From Apostichopus japonicus (Eukaryota; Echinodermata; Holothuroidea; Aspidochirotida; Stichopodidae): 64,000 nucleotides of DNA. The stretch is from positions 17,118,269 through 17,182,268 of the forward strand of contig NC_092572.1 of the NCBI RefSeq assembly GCF_037975245.1. Reading direction: 5' to 3'. Numbering within the stretch: the first letter of the stretch is position 1; every line of letters starts with the position of its first letter. Below, in pieces: positions 50,671-62,550 of the stretch. The translations under genes and the position numbers were made by a program. The notes beneath the pieces were generated by a model. The model ran no database searches, was not told where the DNA came from, and worked only from the letters and a program-made list of their open reading frames with translations.

Positions 50671-51165
50671 CGCCACTGTATGGACTGAGATATTAGGTGG
50701 ATTAACTAATACTTACAGCTCCCCGTCTAGGCACTTGCTGTAAAAGATCGGCAAAAGACGTCATCACCCGGGCTTCGAACCAGGGATGCAAAAGAGAGTC
50801 TCGATCATCAGCTCGTACAGTGCGCCAAGCCATCCCGCCACTGTATGGACTGAGATATTAGGTGGATTAACTAATACTTACAGCTCCCCGTCTAGGCACT
50901 TGCTGTAAAAGATCGGCAAAAGACGTCATCACCCGGGCTTCGAACCAGGGATGCAAAAGAGAGTCTCGATCATCAGCTCGTACAGTGCGCCAAGCCATCC
51001 CGCCACTGTATGGACTGAGATATTAGGTGGATTAACTAATACTTACAGCTCCCCGTCTAGGCACTTGCTGTAAAAGATCGGCAAAAGACGTCATCACCCG
51101 GGCTTCGAACCAGGGATGCAAAAGAGAGTCTCGATCATCAGCTCGTACAGTGCGCCAAGCCATCC

Positions 51166-52155
51166 CGCAACTGTATGGACTGAGATATTAGGTGGATTAA
51201 CTAATACTTACAGCTCCCCGTCTAGGCACTTGCTGTAAAAGATCGGCAAAAGACGTCATCACCCGGGCTTCGAACCAGGGATGCAAAAGAGAGTCTCGAT
51301 CATCAGCTCGTACAGTGCGCCAAGCCATCCCGCCACTGTATGGACTGAGATATTAGGTGGATTAACTAATACTTACAGCTCCCCGTCTAGGCACTTGCTG
51401 TAAAAGATCGGCAAATGACGTCATCACCCGGGGTTCGAACCAGGGATGCAAAAGAGAGTCTCGATCATCAGCTCGTACAGTGCGCCGAGCCATCCCGCCA
51501 CTGTATGGACTGAGATATTAGGTGGATTAACTAATACTTACAGCTCCCCGTGTAGGCACTTGCTGTAAAAGATCGGCAAAAGACGTCATCACCCGGGCTT
51601 CGAACCAGGGATGCAAAAGAGAGTCTCGATCATCAGCTCGTACAGTGCGCCGAGCCATCCCGCCACTGTATGGACTGAGATATTAGGTGGATTAACTAAT
51701 ACTTACAGCTCCCCGTCTAGGCACTTGCTGTAAAAGATCGGCAAAAGACGTCATCACCCGGGCTTCGAACCAGGGATGCAAAAGAGAGTCTCGATCATCA
51801 GCTCGTACAGTGCGCCGAGCCATCCCGCCACTGTATGGACTGAGATATTAGGTGGATTAACTAATACTTACAGCTCCCCGTCTAGGCACTTGCTGTAAAA
51901 GATCGGCAAAAGACGTCATCACCCGGGCTTCGAACCAGGGATGCAAAAGAGAGTCTCGATCATCAGCTCGTACAGTGCGCCGAGCCATCCCGCCACTGTA
52001 TGGACTGAGACATTAGGTGGATTAACTAATACTTACAGCTCCCCGTCTAGGCACTTGCTGTAAAAGATCGGCAAAAGACGTCATCACCCGGGCTTCGAAC
52101 CAGGGATGCAAAAGAGAGTCTCGATCATCAGCTCGTACAGTGCGCCAAGCCATCC
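51166..52155 (-). repeat. Variant island 5 (units 111-116)
   Basis: Variant letters by unit: a, fgj, cj, j, j, b. Variant a is at 51169. The eight monomers that follow (units 117-124) are plain. Confidence 0.85.
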
Positions 52156-53475
52156 CGCCACTGTATGGACTGAGATATTAGGTGGATTAACTAATACTTA
52201 CAGCTCCCCGTCTAGGCACTTGCTGTAAAAGATCGGCAAAAGACGTCATCACCCGGGCTTCGAACCAGGGATGCAAAAGAGAGTCTCGATCATCAGCTCG
52301 TACAGTGCGCCAAGCCATCCCGCCACTGTATGGACTGAGATATTAGGTGGATTAACTAATACTTACAGCTCCCCGTCTAGGCACTTGCTGTAAAAGATCG
52401 GCAAAAGACGTCATCACCCGGGCTTCGAACCAGGGATGCAAAAGAGAGTCTCGATCATCAGCTCGTACAGTGCGCCAAGCCATCCCGCCACTGTATGGAC
52501 TGAGATATTAGGTGGATTAACTAATACTTACAGCTCCCCGTCTAGGCACTTGCTGTAAAAGATCGGCAAAAGACGTCATCACCCGGGCTTCGAACCAGGG
52601 ATGCAAAAGAGAGTCTCGATCATCAGCTCGTACAGTGCGCCAAGCCATCCCGCCACTGTATGGACTGAGATATTAGGTGGATTAACTAATACTTACAGCT
52701 CCCCGTCTAGGCACTTGCTGTAAAAGATCGGCAAAAGACGTCATCACCCGGGCTTCGAACCAGGGATGCAAAAGAGAGTCTCGATCATCAGCTCGTACAG
52801 TGCGCCAAGCCATCCCGCCACTGTATGGACTGAGATATTAGGTGGATTAACTAATACTTACAGCTCCCCGTCTAGGCACTTGCTGTAAAAGATCGGCAAA
52901 AGACGTCATCACCCGGGCTTCGAACCAGGGATGCAAAAGAGAGTCTCGATCATCAGCTCGTACAGTGCGCCAAGCCATCCCGCCACTGTATGGACTGAGA
53001 TATTAGGTGGATTAACTAATACTTACAGCTCCCCGTCTAGGCACTTGCTGTAAAAGATCGGCAAAAGACGTCATCACCCGGGCTTCGAACCAGGGATGCA
53101 AAAGAGAGTCTCGATCATCAGCTCGTACAGTGCGCCAAGCCATCCCGCCACTGTATGGACTGAGATATTAGGTGGATTAACTAATACTTACAGCTCCCCG
53201 TCTAGGCACTTGCTGTAAAAGATCGGCAAAAGACGTCATCACCCGGGCTTCGAACCAGGGATGCAAAAGAGAGTCTCGATCATCAGCTCGTACAGTGCGC
53301 CAAGCCATCCCGCCACTGTATGGACTGAGATATTAGGTGGATTAACTAATACTTACAGCTCCCCGTCTAGGCACTTGCTGTAAAAGATCGGCAAAAGACG
53401 TCATCACCCGGGCTTCGAACCAGGGATGCAAAAGAGAGTCTCGATCATCAGCTCGTACAGTGCGCCAAGCCATCC

Positions 53476-54300
53476 CGCCACTGTATGGACTGAGATATTA
53501 GGTGGATTAACTAATACTTACAGCTCCCCGTCTAGGCACTTGCTGTAAAAGATCGGCAAATGACGTCATCACCCGGGGTTCGAACCAAGGATGCAAAAGA
53601 GAGTCTCGATCATCAGCTCGTACAGTGCGCCGAGCCATCCCGCCACTGTATGGACTGAGATATTAGGTGGATTAACTAATACTTACAGCTCCCCGTCTAG
53701 GCACTTGCTGTAAAAGATCGGCAAAAGACGTCATCACCCGGGGTTCGAACCAGGGATGCAAAAGAGAGTCTCGATCATCAGCTCGTACAGTGCGCCGAGC
53801 CATCCCGCCACTGTATGGACTGAGATATTAGGTGGATTAACTAATACTTACAGCTCCCCGTCTAGGCACTTGCTGTAAAAGATCGGCAAATGACGTCATC
53901 ACCCGGGGTTCGAACCAGGGATGCAAAAGAGAGTCTCGATCATCAGCTCGTACAGTGCGCCGAGCCATCCCGCCACTGTATGGACTGAGACATTAGGTGG
54001 ATTAACTAATACTTACAGCTCCCCGTCTAGGCACTTGCTGTAAAAGATCGGCAAAAGACGTCATCACCCGGGCTTCGAACCAGGGATGCAAAAGAGAGTC
54101 TCGATCATCAGCTCGTACAGTGCGCCAAGCCATCCCGCCACTGTATGGACTGAGACATTAGGTGGATTAACTAATACTTACAGCTCCCCGTCTAGGCACT
54201 TGCTGTAAAAGATCGGCAAAAGACGTCATCACCCGGGCTTCGAACCAGGGATGCAAAAGAGAGTCTCGATCATCAGCTCGTACAGTGCGCCAAGCCATCC
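53476..54300 (-). repeat. Variant island 6 (units 125-129)
   Basis: Variant letters by unit: fghj, gj, fgj, b, b. The first monomer carries variant h (CCAAGG), found otherwise only in unit 137, exactly 1,980 bp (12 monomers) to the right. Confidence 0.85.
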
Positions 54301-54960
54301 CGCCACTGTATGGACTGAGATATTAGGTGGATTAACTAATACTTACAGCTCCCCGTCTAGGCACTTGCTGTAAAAGATCGGCAAAAGACGTCATCACCCG
54401 GGCTTCGAACCAGGGATGCAAAAGAGAGTCTCGATCATCAGCTCGTACAGTGCGCCAAGCCATCCCGCCACTGTATGGACTGAGATATTAGGTGGATTAA
54501 CTAATACTTACAGCTCCCCGTCTAGGCACTTGCTGTAAAAGATCGGCAAAAGACGTCATCACCCGGGCTTCGAACCAGGGATGCAAAAGAGAGTCTCGAT
54601 CATCAGCTCGTACAGTGCGCCAAGCCATCCCGCCACTGTATGGACTGAGATATTAGGTGGATTAACTAATACTTACAGCTCCCCGTCTAGGCACTTGCTG
54701 TAAAAGATCGGCAAAAGACGTCATCACCCGGGCTTCGAACCAGGGATGCAAAAGAGAGTCTCGATCATCAGCTCGTACAGTGCGCCAAGCCATCCCGCCA
54801 CTGTATGGACTGAGATATTAGGTGGATTAACTAATACTTACAGCTCCCCGTCTAGGCACTTGCTGTAAAAGATCGGCAAAAGACGTCATCACCCGGGCTT
54901 CGAACCAGGGATGCAAAAGAGAGTCTCGATCATCAGCTCGTACAGTGCGCCAAGCCATCC

Positions 54961-56610
54961 CGCCACTGTATGGACTGAGATATTAGGTGGATTAACTAAT
55001 ACTTACAGCTCCCCGTCTAGGCACTTGCTGTAAAAGATCGGCAAAAGACGTCATCACCCGGGCTTCGAACCAGGGATGCAAAAGAGAGTCTCGATCATCA
55101 GCTCGTACAGTGCACCAAGCCATCCCGCCACTGTATGGACTGAGATATTAGGTGGATTAACTAATACTTACAGCTCCCCGTCTAGGCACTTGCTGTAAAA
55201 GATCGGCAAAAGACGTCATCACCCGGGCTTCGAACCAGGGATGCAAAAGAGAGTCTCGATCATCAGCTCGTACAGTGCGCCAAGCCATCCCGCCACTGTA
55301 TGGACTGAGATATTAGGTGGATTAACTAATACTTACAGCTCCCCGTCTAGGCACTTGCTGTAAAAGATCGGCAAAAGACGTCATCACCCGGGCTTCGAAC
55401 CAGGGATGCAAAAGAGAGTCTCGATCATCAGCTCGTACAGTGCGCCAAGCCATCCCGCCACTGTATGGACTGAGATATTAGGTGGATTAACTAATACTTA
55501 CAGCTCCCCGTCTAGGCACTTGCTGTAAAAGATCGGCAAATGACGTCATCACCCGGGGTTCGAACCAAGGATGCAAAAGAGAGTCTCGATCATCAGCTCG
55601 TACAGTGCGCCGAGCCATCCCGCCACTGTATGGACTGAGATATTAGGTGGATTAACTAATACTTACAGCTCCCCGTCTAGGCACTTGCTGTAAAAGATCG
55701 GCAAAAGACGTCATCACCCGGGCTTCGAACCAGGGATGCAAAAGAGAGTCTCGATCATCAGCTCGTACAGTGCGCCGAGCCATCCCGCCACTGTATGGAC
55801 TGAGATATTAGGTGGATTAACTAATACTTACAGCTCCCCGTCTAGGCACTTGCTGTAAAAGATCGGCAAAAGACGTCATCACCCGGGCTTCGAACCAGGG
55901 ATGCAAAAGAGAGTCTCGATCATCAGCTCGTACAGTGCGCCAAGCCATCCCGCCACTGTATGGACTGAGATATTAGGTGGATTAACTAATACTTACAGCT
56001 CCCCGTGTAGGCACTTGCTGTAAAAGATCGGCAAAAGACGTCATCACCCGGGCTTCGAACCAGGGATGCAAAAGAGAGTCTCGATCATCAGCTCGTACAG
56101 TGCGCCGAGCCATCCCGCCACTGTATGGACTGAGACATTAGGTGGATTAACTAATACTTACAGCTCCCCGTCTAGGCACTTTCTGTAAAAGATCGGCAAA
56201 AGACGTCATCACCCGGGCTTCGAACCAGGGATGCAAAAGAGAGTCTCGATCATCAGCTCGTACAGTGCGCCGAGCCATCCCGCCACTGTATGGACTGAGA
56301 CATTAGGTGGATTAACTAATACTTACAGCTCCCCGTCTAGGCACTTTCTGTAAAAGATCGGCAAAAGACGTCATCACCCGGGCTTCGAACCAGGGATGCA
56401 AAAGAGAGTCTCGATCATCAGCTCGTACAGTGCGCGGAGCCATCCCGCCACTGTATGGACTGAGATATTAGGTGGATTAACTAATACTTACAGCTCCCCG
56501 TCTAGGCACTTTCTGTAAAAGATCGGCAAAAGACGTCATCACCCGGGCTTCGAACCAGGGATGCAAAAGAGAGTCTCGATCATCAGCTCGTACAGTGCGC
56601 CAAGCCATCC
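54961..56610 (-). repeat. Variant island 7 with leading marker (units 134-143)
   Basis: Unit 134 carries only the rare variant i (55114); units 135-136 are plain; units 137-143 carry fghj, j, plain, cj, bdj, bdj, d. Variant d (GGCACTTT) is confined to three consecutive monomers (56116-56610), and unit 142 has an extra C to G at 56436. This looks like local duplication of a d-bearing monomer followed by divergence. Confidence 0.85.
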
Positions 56611-57435
56611 CGCCACTGTATGGACTGAGATATTAGGTGGATTAACTAATACTTACAGCTCCCCGTCTAGGCACTTGCTGTAAAAGATCGGCAAAAGACG
56701 TCATCACCCGGGCTTCGAACCAGGGATGCAAAAGAGAGTCTCGATCATCAGCTCGTACAGTGCGCCAAGCCATCCCGCCACTGTATGGACTGAGATATTA
56801 GGTGGATTAACTAATACTTACAGCTCCCCGTCTAGGCACTTGCTGTAAAAGATCGGCAAAAGACGTCATCACCCGGGCTTCGAACCAGGGATGCAAAAGA
56901 GAGTCTCGATCATCAGCTCGTACAGTGCGCCAAGCCATCCCGCCACTGTATGGACTGAGATATTAGGTGGATTAACTAATACTTACAGCTCCCCGTCTAG
57001 GCACTTGCTGTAAAAGATCGGCAAAAGACGTCATCACCCGGGCTTCGAACCAGGGATGCAAAAGAGAGTCTCGATCATCAGCTCGTACAGTGCGCCAAGC
57101 CATCCCGCCACTGTATGGACTGAGATATTAGGTGGATTAACTAATACTTACAGCTCCCCGTCTAGGCACTTGCTGTAAAAGATCGGCAAAAGACGTCATC
57201 ACCCGGGCTTCGAACCAGGGATGCAAAAGAGAGTCTCGATCATCAGCTCGTACAGTGCGCCAAGCCATCCCGCCACTGTATGGACTGAGATATTAGGTGG
57301 ATTAACTAATACTTACAGCTCCCCGTCTAGGCACTTGCTGTAAAAGATCGGCAAAAGACGTCATCACCCGGGCTTCGAACCAGGGATGCAAAAGAGAGTC
57401 TCGATCATCAGCTCGTACAGTGCGCCAAGCCATCC

Positions 57436-59085
57436 CGCCACTGTATGGACTGAGATATTAGGTGGATTAACTAATACTTACAGCTCCCCGTCTAGGCACT
57501 TGCTGTAAAAGATCGGCAAAAGACGTCATCACCCGGGCTTCGAACCAGGGATGCAAAAGAGAGTCTCGATCATCAGCTCGTACAGTGCACCAAGCCATCC
57601 CGCCACTGTATGGACTGAGATATTAGGTGGATTAACTAATACTTACAGCTCCCCGTCTAGGCACTTGCTGTAAAAGATCGGCAAAAGACGTCATCACCCG
57701 GGCTTCGAACCAGGGATGCAAAAGAGAGTCTCGATCATCAGCTCGTACAGTGCGCCAAGCCATCCCGCCACTGTATGGACTGAGATATTAGGTGGATTAA
57801 CTAATACTTACAGCTCCCCGTCTAGGCACTTGCTGTAAAAGATCGGCAAAAGACGTCATCACCCGGGCTTCGAACCAGGGATGCAAAAGAGAGTCTCGAT
57901 CATCAGCTCGTACAGTGCGCCAAGCCATCCCGCCACTGTATGGACTGAGATATTAGGTGGATTAACTAATACTTACAGCTCCCCGTCTAGGCACTTGCTG
58001 TAAAAGATCGGCAAATGACGTCATCACCCGGGCTTCGAACCAGGGATGCAAAAGAGAGTCTCGATCATCAGCTCGTACAGTGCGCCGAGCCATCCCGCCA
58101 CTGTATGGACTGAGATATTAGGTGGATTAACTAATACTTACAGCTCCCCGTCTAGGCACTTGCTGTAAAAGATCGGCAAAAGACGTCATCACCCGGGCTT
58201 CGAACCAGGGATGCAAAAGAGAGTCTCGATCATCAGCTCGTACAGTGCGCCGAGCCATCCCGCCACTGTATGGACTGAGATATTAGGTGGATTAACTAAT
58301 ACTTACAGCTCCCCGTCTAGGCACTTGCTGTAAAAGATCGGAAAATGACGTCATCACCCGGGGTTCGAACCAGGGATGCAAAAGAGAGTCTCGATCATCA
58401 GCTCGTACAGTGCGCCGAGCCATCCCGCCACTGTATGGACTGAGATATTAGGTGGATTAACTAATACTTACAGCTCCCCGTCTAGGCACTTGCTGTAAAA
58501 GATCGGCAAAAGACGTCATCACCCGGGCTTCGAACCAGGGATGCAAAAGAGAGTCTCGATCATCAGCTCGTACAGTGCGCCGAGCCATCCCGCCACTGTA
58601 TGGACTGAGATATTAGGTGGATTAACTAATACTTACAGCTCCCCGTGTAGGCACTTGCTGTAAAAGATCGGCAAAAGACGTCATCACCCGGGCTTCGAAC
58701 CAGGGATGCAAAAGAGAGTCTCGATCATCAGCTCGTACAGTGCGCCGAGCCATCCCGCCACTGTATGGACTGAGATATTAGGTGGATTAACTAATACTTA
58801 CAGCTCCCCGTCTAGGCACTTGCTGTAAAAGATCGGCAAAAGACGTCATCACCCGGGCTTCGAACCAGGGATGCAAAAGAGAGTCTCGATCATCAGCTCG
58901 TACAGTGCGCCGAGCCATCCCGCCACTGTATGGACTGAGATATTAGGTGGATTAACTAATACTTACAGCTCCCCGTCTAGGCACTTGCTGTAAAAGATCG
59001 GCAAAAGACGTCATCACCCGGGCTTCGAACCAGGGATGCAAAAGAGAGTCTCGATCATCAGCTCGTACAGTGCGCCGAGCCATCC
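57436..59085 (-). repeat. Variant island 8 with leading marker (units 149-158)
   Basis: Unit 149 carries only variant i (57589); units 150-151 are plain; units 152-158 carry fj, j, efgj (e as CGGAAAA at 58342), j, cj, j, j. The order marker, two plain monomers, f monomer is identical to islands 7 and 9. Units 159-170 are plain. Confidence 0.85.
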
Positions 59086-61065
59086 CGCCACTGTATGGAC
59101 TGAGATATTAGGTGGATTAACTAATACTTACAGCTCCCCGTCTAGGCACTTGCTGTAAAAGATCGGCAAAAGACGTCATCACCCGGGCTTCGAACCAGGG
59201 ATGCAAAAGAGAGTCTCGATCATCAGCTCGTACAGTGCGCCAAGCCATCCCGCCACTGTATGGACTGAGATATTAGGTGGATTAACTAATACTTACAGCT
59301 CCCCGTCTAGGCACTTGCTGTAAAAGATCGGCAAAAGACGTCATCACCCGGGCTTCGAACCAGGGATGCAAAAGAGAGTCTCGATCATCAGCTCGTACAG
59401 TGCGCCAAGCCATCCCGCCACTGTATGGACTGAGATATTAGGTGGATTAACTAATACTTACAGCTCCCCGTCTAGGCACTTGCTGTAAAAGATCGGCAAA
59501 AGACGTCATCACCCGGGCTTCGAACCAGGGATGCAAAAGAGAGTCTCGATCATCAGCTCGTACAGTGCGCCAAGCCATCCCGCCACTGTATGGACTGAGA
59601 TATTAGGTGGATTAACTAATACTTACAGCTCCCCGTCTAGGCACTTGCTGTAAAAGATCGGCAAAAGACGTCATCACCCGGGCTTCGAACCAGGGATGCA
59701 AAAGAGAGTCTCGATCATCAGCTCGTACAGTGCGCCAAGCCATCCCGCCACTGTATGGACTGAGATATTAGGTGGATTAACTAATACTTACAGCTCCCCG
59801 TCTAGGCACTTGCTGTAAAAGATCGGCAAAAGACGTCATCACCCGGGCTTCGAACCAGGGATGCAAAAGAGAGTCTCGATCATCAGCTCGTACAGTGCGC
59901 CAAGCCATCCCGCCACTGTATGGACTGAGATATTAGGTGGATTAACTAATACTTACAGCTCCCCGTCTAGGCACTTGCTGTAAAAGATCGGCAAAAGACG
60001 TCATCACCCGGGCTTCGAACCAGGGATGCAAAAGAGAGTCTCGATCATCAGCTCGTACAGTGCGCCAAGCCATCCCGCCACTGTATGGACTGAGATATTA
60101 GGTGGATTAACTAATACTTACAGCTCCCCGTCTAGGCACTTGCTGTAAAAGATCGGCAAAAGACGTCATCACCCGGGCTTCGAACCAGGGATGCAAAAGA
60201 GAGTCTCGATCATCAGCTCGTACAGTGCGCCAAGCCATCCCGCCACTGTATGGACTGAGATATTAGGTGGATTAACTAATACTTACAGCTCCCCGTCTAG
60301 GCACTTGCTGTAAAAGATCGGCAAAAGACGTCATCACCCGGGCTTCGAACCAGGGATGCAAAAGAGAGTCTCGATCATCAGCTCGTACAGTGCGCCAAGC
60401 CATCCCGCCACTGTATGGACTGAGATATTAGGTGGATTAACTAATACTTACAGCTCCCCGTCTAGGCACTTGCTGTAAAAGATCGGCAAAAGACGTCATC
60501 ACCCGGGCTTCGAACCAGGGATGCAAAAGAGAGTCTCGATCATCAGCTCGTACAGTGCGCCAAGCCATCCCGCCACTGTATGGACTGAGATATTAGGTGG
60601 ATTAACTAATACTTACAGCTCCCCGTCTAGGCACTTGCTGTAAAAGATCGGCAAAAGACGTCATCACCCGGGCTTCGAACCAGGGATGCAAAAGAGAGTC
60701 TCGATCATCAGCTCGTACAGTGCGCCAAGCCATCCCGCCACTGTATGGACTGAGATATTAGGTGGATTAACTAATACTTACAGCTCCCCGTCTAGGCACT
60801 TGCTGTAAAAGATCGGCAAAAGACGTCATCACCCGGGCTTCGAACCAGGGATGCAAAAGAGAGTCTCGATCATCAGCTCGTACAGTGCGCCAAGCCATCC
60901 CGCCACTGTATGGACTGAGATATTAGGTGGATTAACTAATACTTACAGCTCCCCGTCTAGGCACTTGCTGTAAAAGATCGGCAAAAGACGTCATCACCCG
61001 GGCTTCGAACCAGGGATGCAAAAGAGAGTCTCGATCATCAGCTCGTACAGTGCGCCAAGCCATCC

Positions 61066-62550
61066 CGCCACTGTATGGACTGAGATATTAGGTGGATTAA
61101 CTAATACTTACAGCTCCCCGTCTAGGCACTTGCTGTAAAAGATCGGCAAAAGACGTCATCACCCGGGCTTCGAACCAGGGATGCAAAAGAGAGTCTCGAT
61201 CATCAGCTCGTACAGTGCACCAAGCCATCCCGCCACTGTATGGACTGAGATATTAGGTGGATTAACTAATACTTACAGCTCCCCGTCTAGGCACTTGCTG
61301 TAAAAGATCGGCAAAAGACGTCATCACCCGGGCTTCGAACCAGGGATGCAAAAGAGAGTCTCGATCATCAGCTCGTACAGTGCGCCAAGCCATCCCGCCA
61401 CTGTATGGACTGAGATATTAGGTGGATTAACTAATACTTACAGCTCCCCGTCTAGGCACTTGCTGTAAAAGATCGGCAAAAGACGTCATCACCCGGGCTT
61501 CGAACCAGGGATGCAAAAGAGAGTCTCGATCATCAGCTCGTACAGTGCGCCAAGCCATCCCGCCACTGTATGGACTGAGATATTAGGTGGATTAACTAAT
61601 ACTTACAGCTCCCCGTCTAGGCACTTGCTGTAAAAGATCGGCAAATGACGTCATCACCCGGGCTTCGAACCAGGGATGCAAAAGAGAGTCTCGATCATCA
61701 GCTCGTACAGTGCGCCGAGCCATCCCGCCACTGTATGGACTGAGATATTAGGTGGATTAACTAATACTTACAGCTCCCCGTGTAGGCACTTGCTGTAAAA
61801 GATCGGCAAAAGACGTCATCACCCGGGCTTCGAACCAGGGATGCAAAAGAGAGTCTCGATCATCAGCTCGTACAGTGCGCCGAGCCATCCCGCCACTGTA
61901 TGGACTGAGATATTAGGTGGATTAACTAATACTTACAGCTCCCCGTGTAGGCACTTGCTGTAAAAGATCGGCAAATGACGTCATCACCCGGGGTTCGAAC
62001 CAGGGATGCAAAAGAGAGTCTCGATCATCAGCTCGTACAGTGCGCCGAGCCATCCCGCCACTGTATGGACTGAGATATTAGGTGGATTAACTAATACTTA
62101 CAGCTCCCCGTGTAGGCACTTGCTGTAAAAGATCGGCAAAAGACGTCATCACCCGGGCTTCGAACCAGGGATGCAAAAGAGAGTCTCGATCATCAGCTCG
62201 TACAGTGCGCCGAGCCATCCCGCCACTGTATGGACTGAGATATTAGGTGGATTAACTAATACTTACAGCTCCCCGTGTAGGCACTTGCTGTAAAAGATCG
62301 GCAAAAGACGTCATCACCCGGGCTTCGAACCAGGGATGCAAAAGAGAGTCTCGATCATCAGCTCGTACAGTGCGCCGAGCCATCCCGCCACTGTATGGAC
62401 TGAGATATTAGGTGGATTAACTAATACTTACAGCTCCCCGTCTAGGCACTTGCTGTAAAAGATCGGCAAAAGACGTCATCACCCGGGCTTCGAACCAGGG
62501 ATGCAAAAGAGAGTCTCGATCATCAGCTCGTACAGTGCGCCGAGCCATCC
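61066..62550 (-). repeat. Variant island 9 with leading marker (units 171-179)
   Basis: Unit 171 carries only variant i (61219); units 172-173 are plain; units 174-179 carry fj, cj, cfgj, cj, cj, j. The order is close to island 8, differing mostly in having c in more monomers. Confidence 0.85.

Larger units (their letters stand above)
44722..62550 (-). repeat. Satellite subfamily A, inverted block, variant-rich part
   Basis: Still 165-bp steps without indels, but with recurring variants, as printed on the + strand: a CGCC to CGCA; b GATATTA to GACATTA; c CCGTCTAG to CCGTGTAG; d GGCACTTG to GGCACTTT; e CGGCAAA to CGGTAAA or CGGAAAA; f AAAGACG to AATGACG; g GGGCTTCG to GGGGTTCG; h CCAGGG to CCAAGG; i TGCGCC to TGCACC; j CCAAGCC to CCGAGCC. 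Variants are not scattered: they sit in islands of four to thirteen monomers (listed separately) between runs of plain monomers. f and g usually occur with j, and f usually opens an island. Only g equals the state found in subfamily B. Confidence 0.93.
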
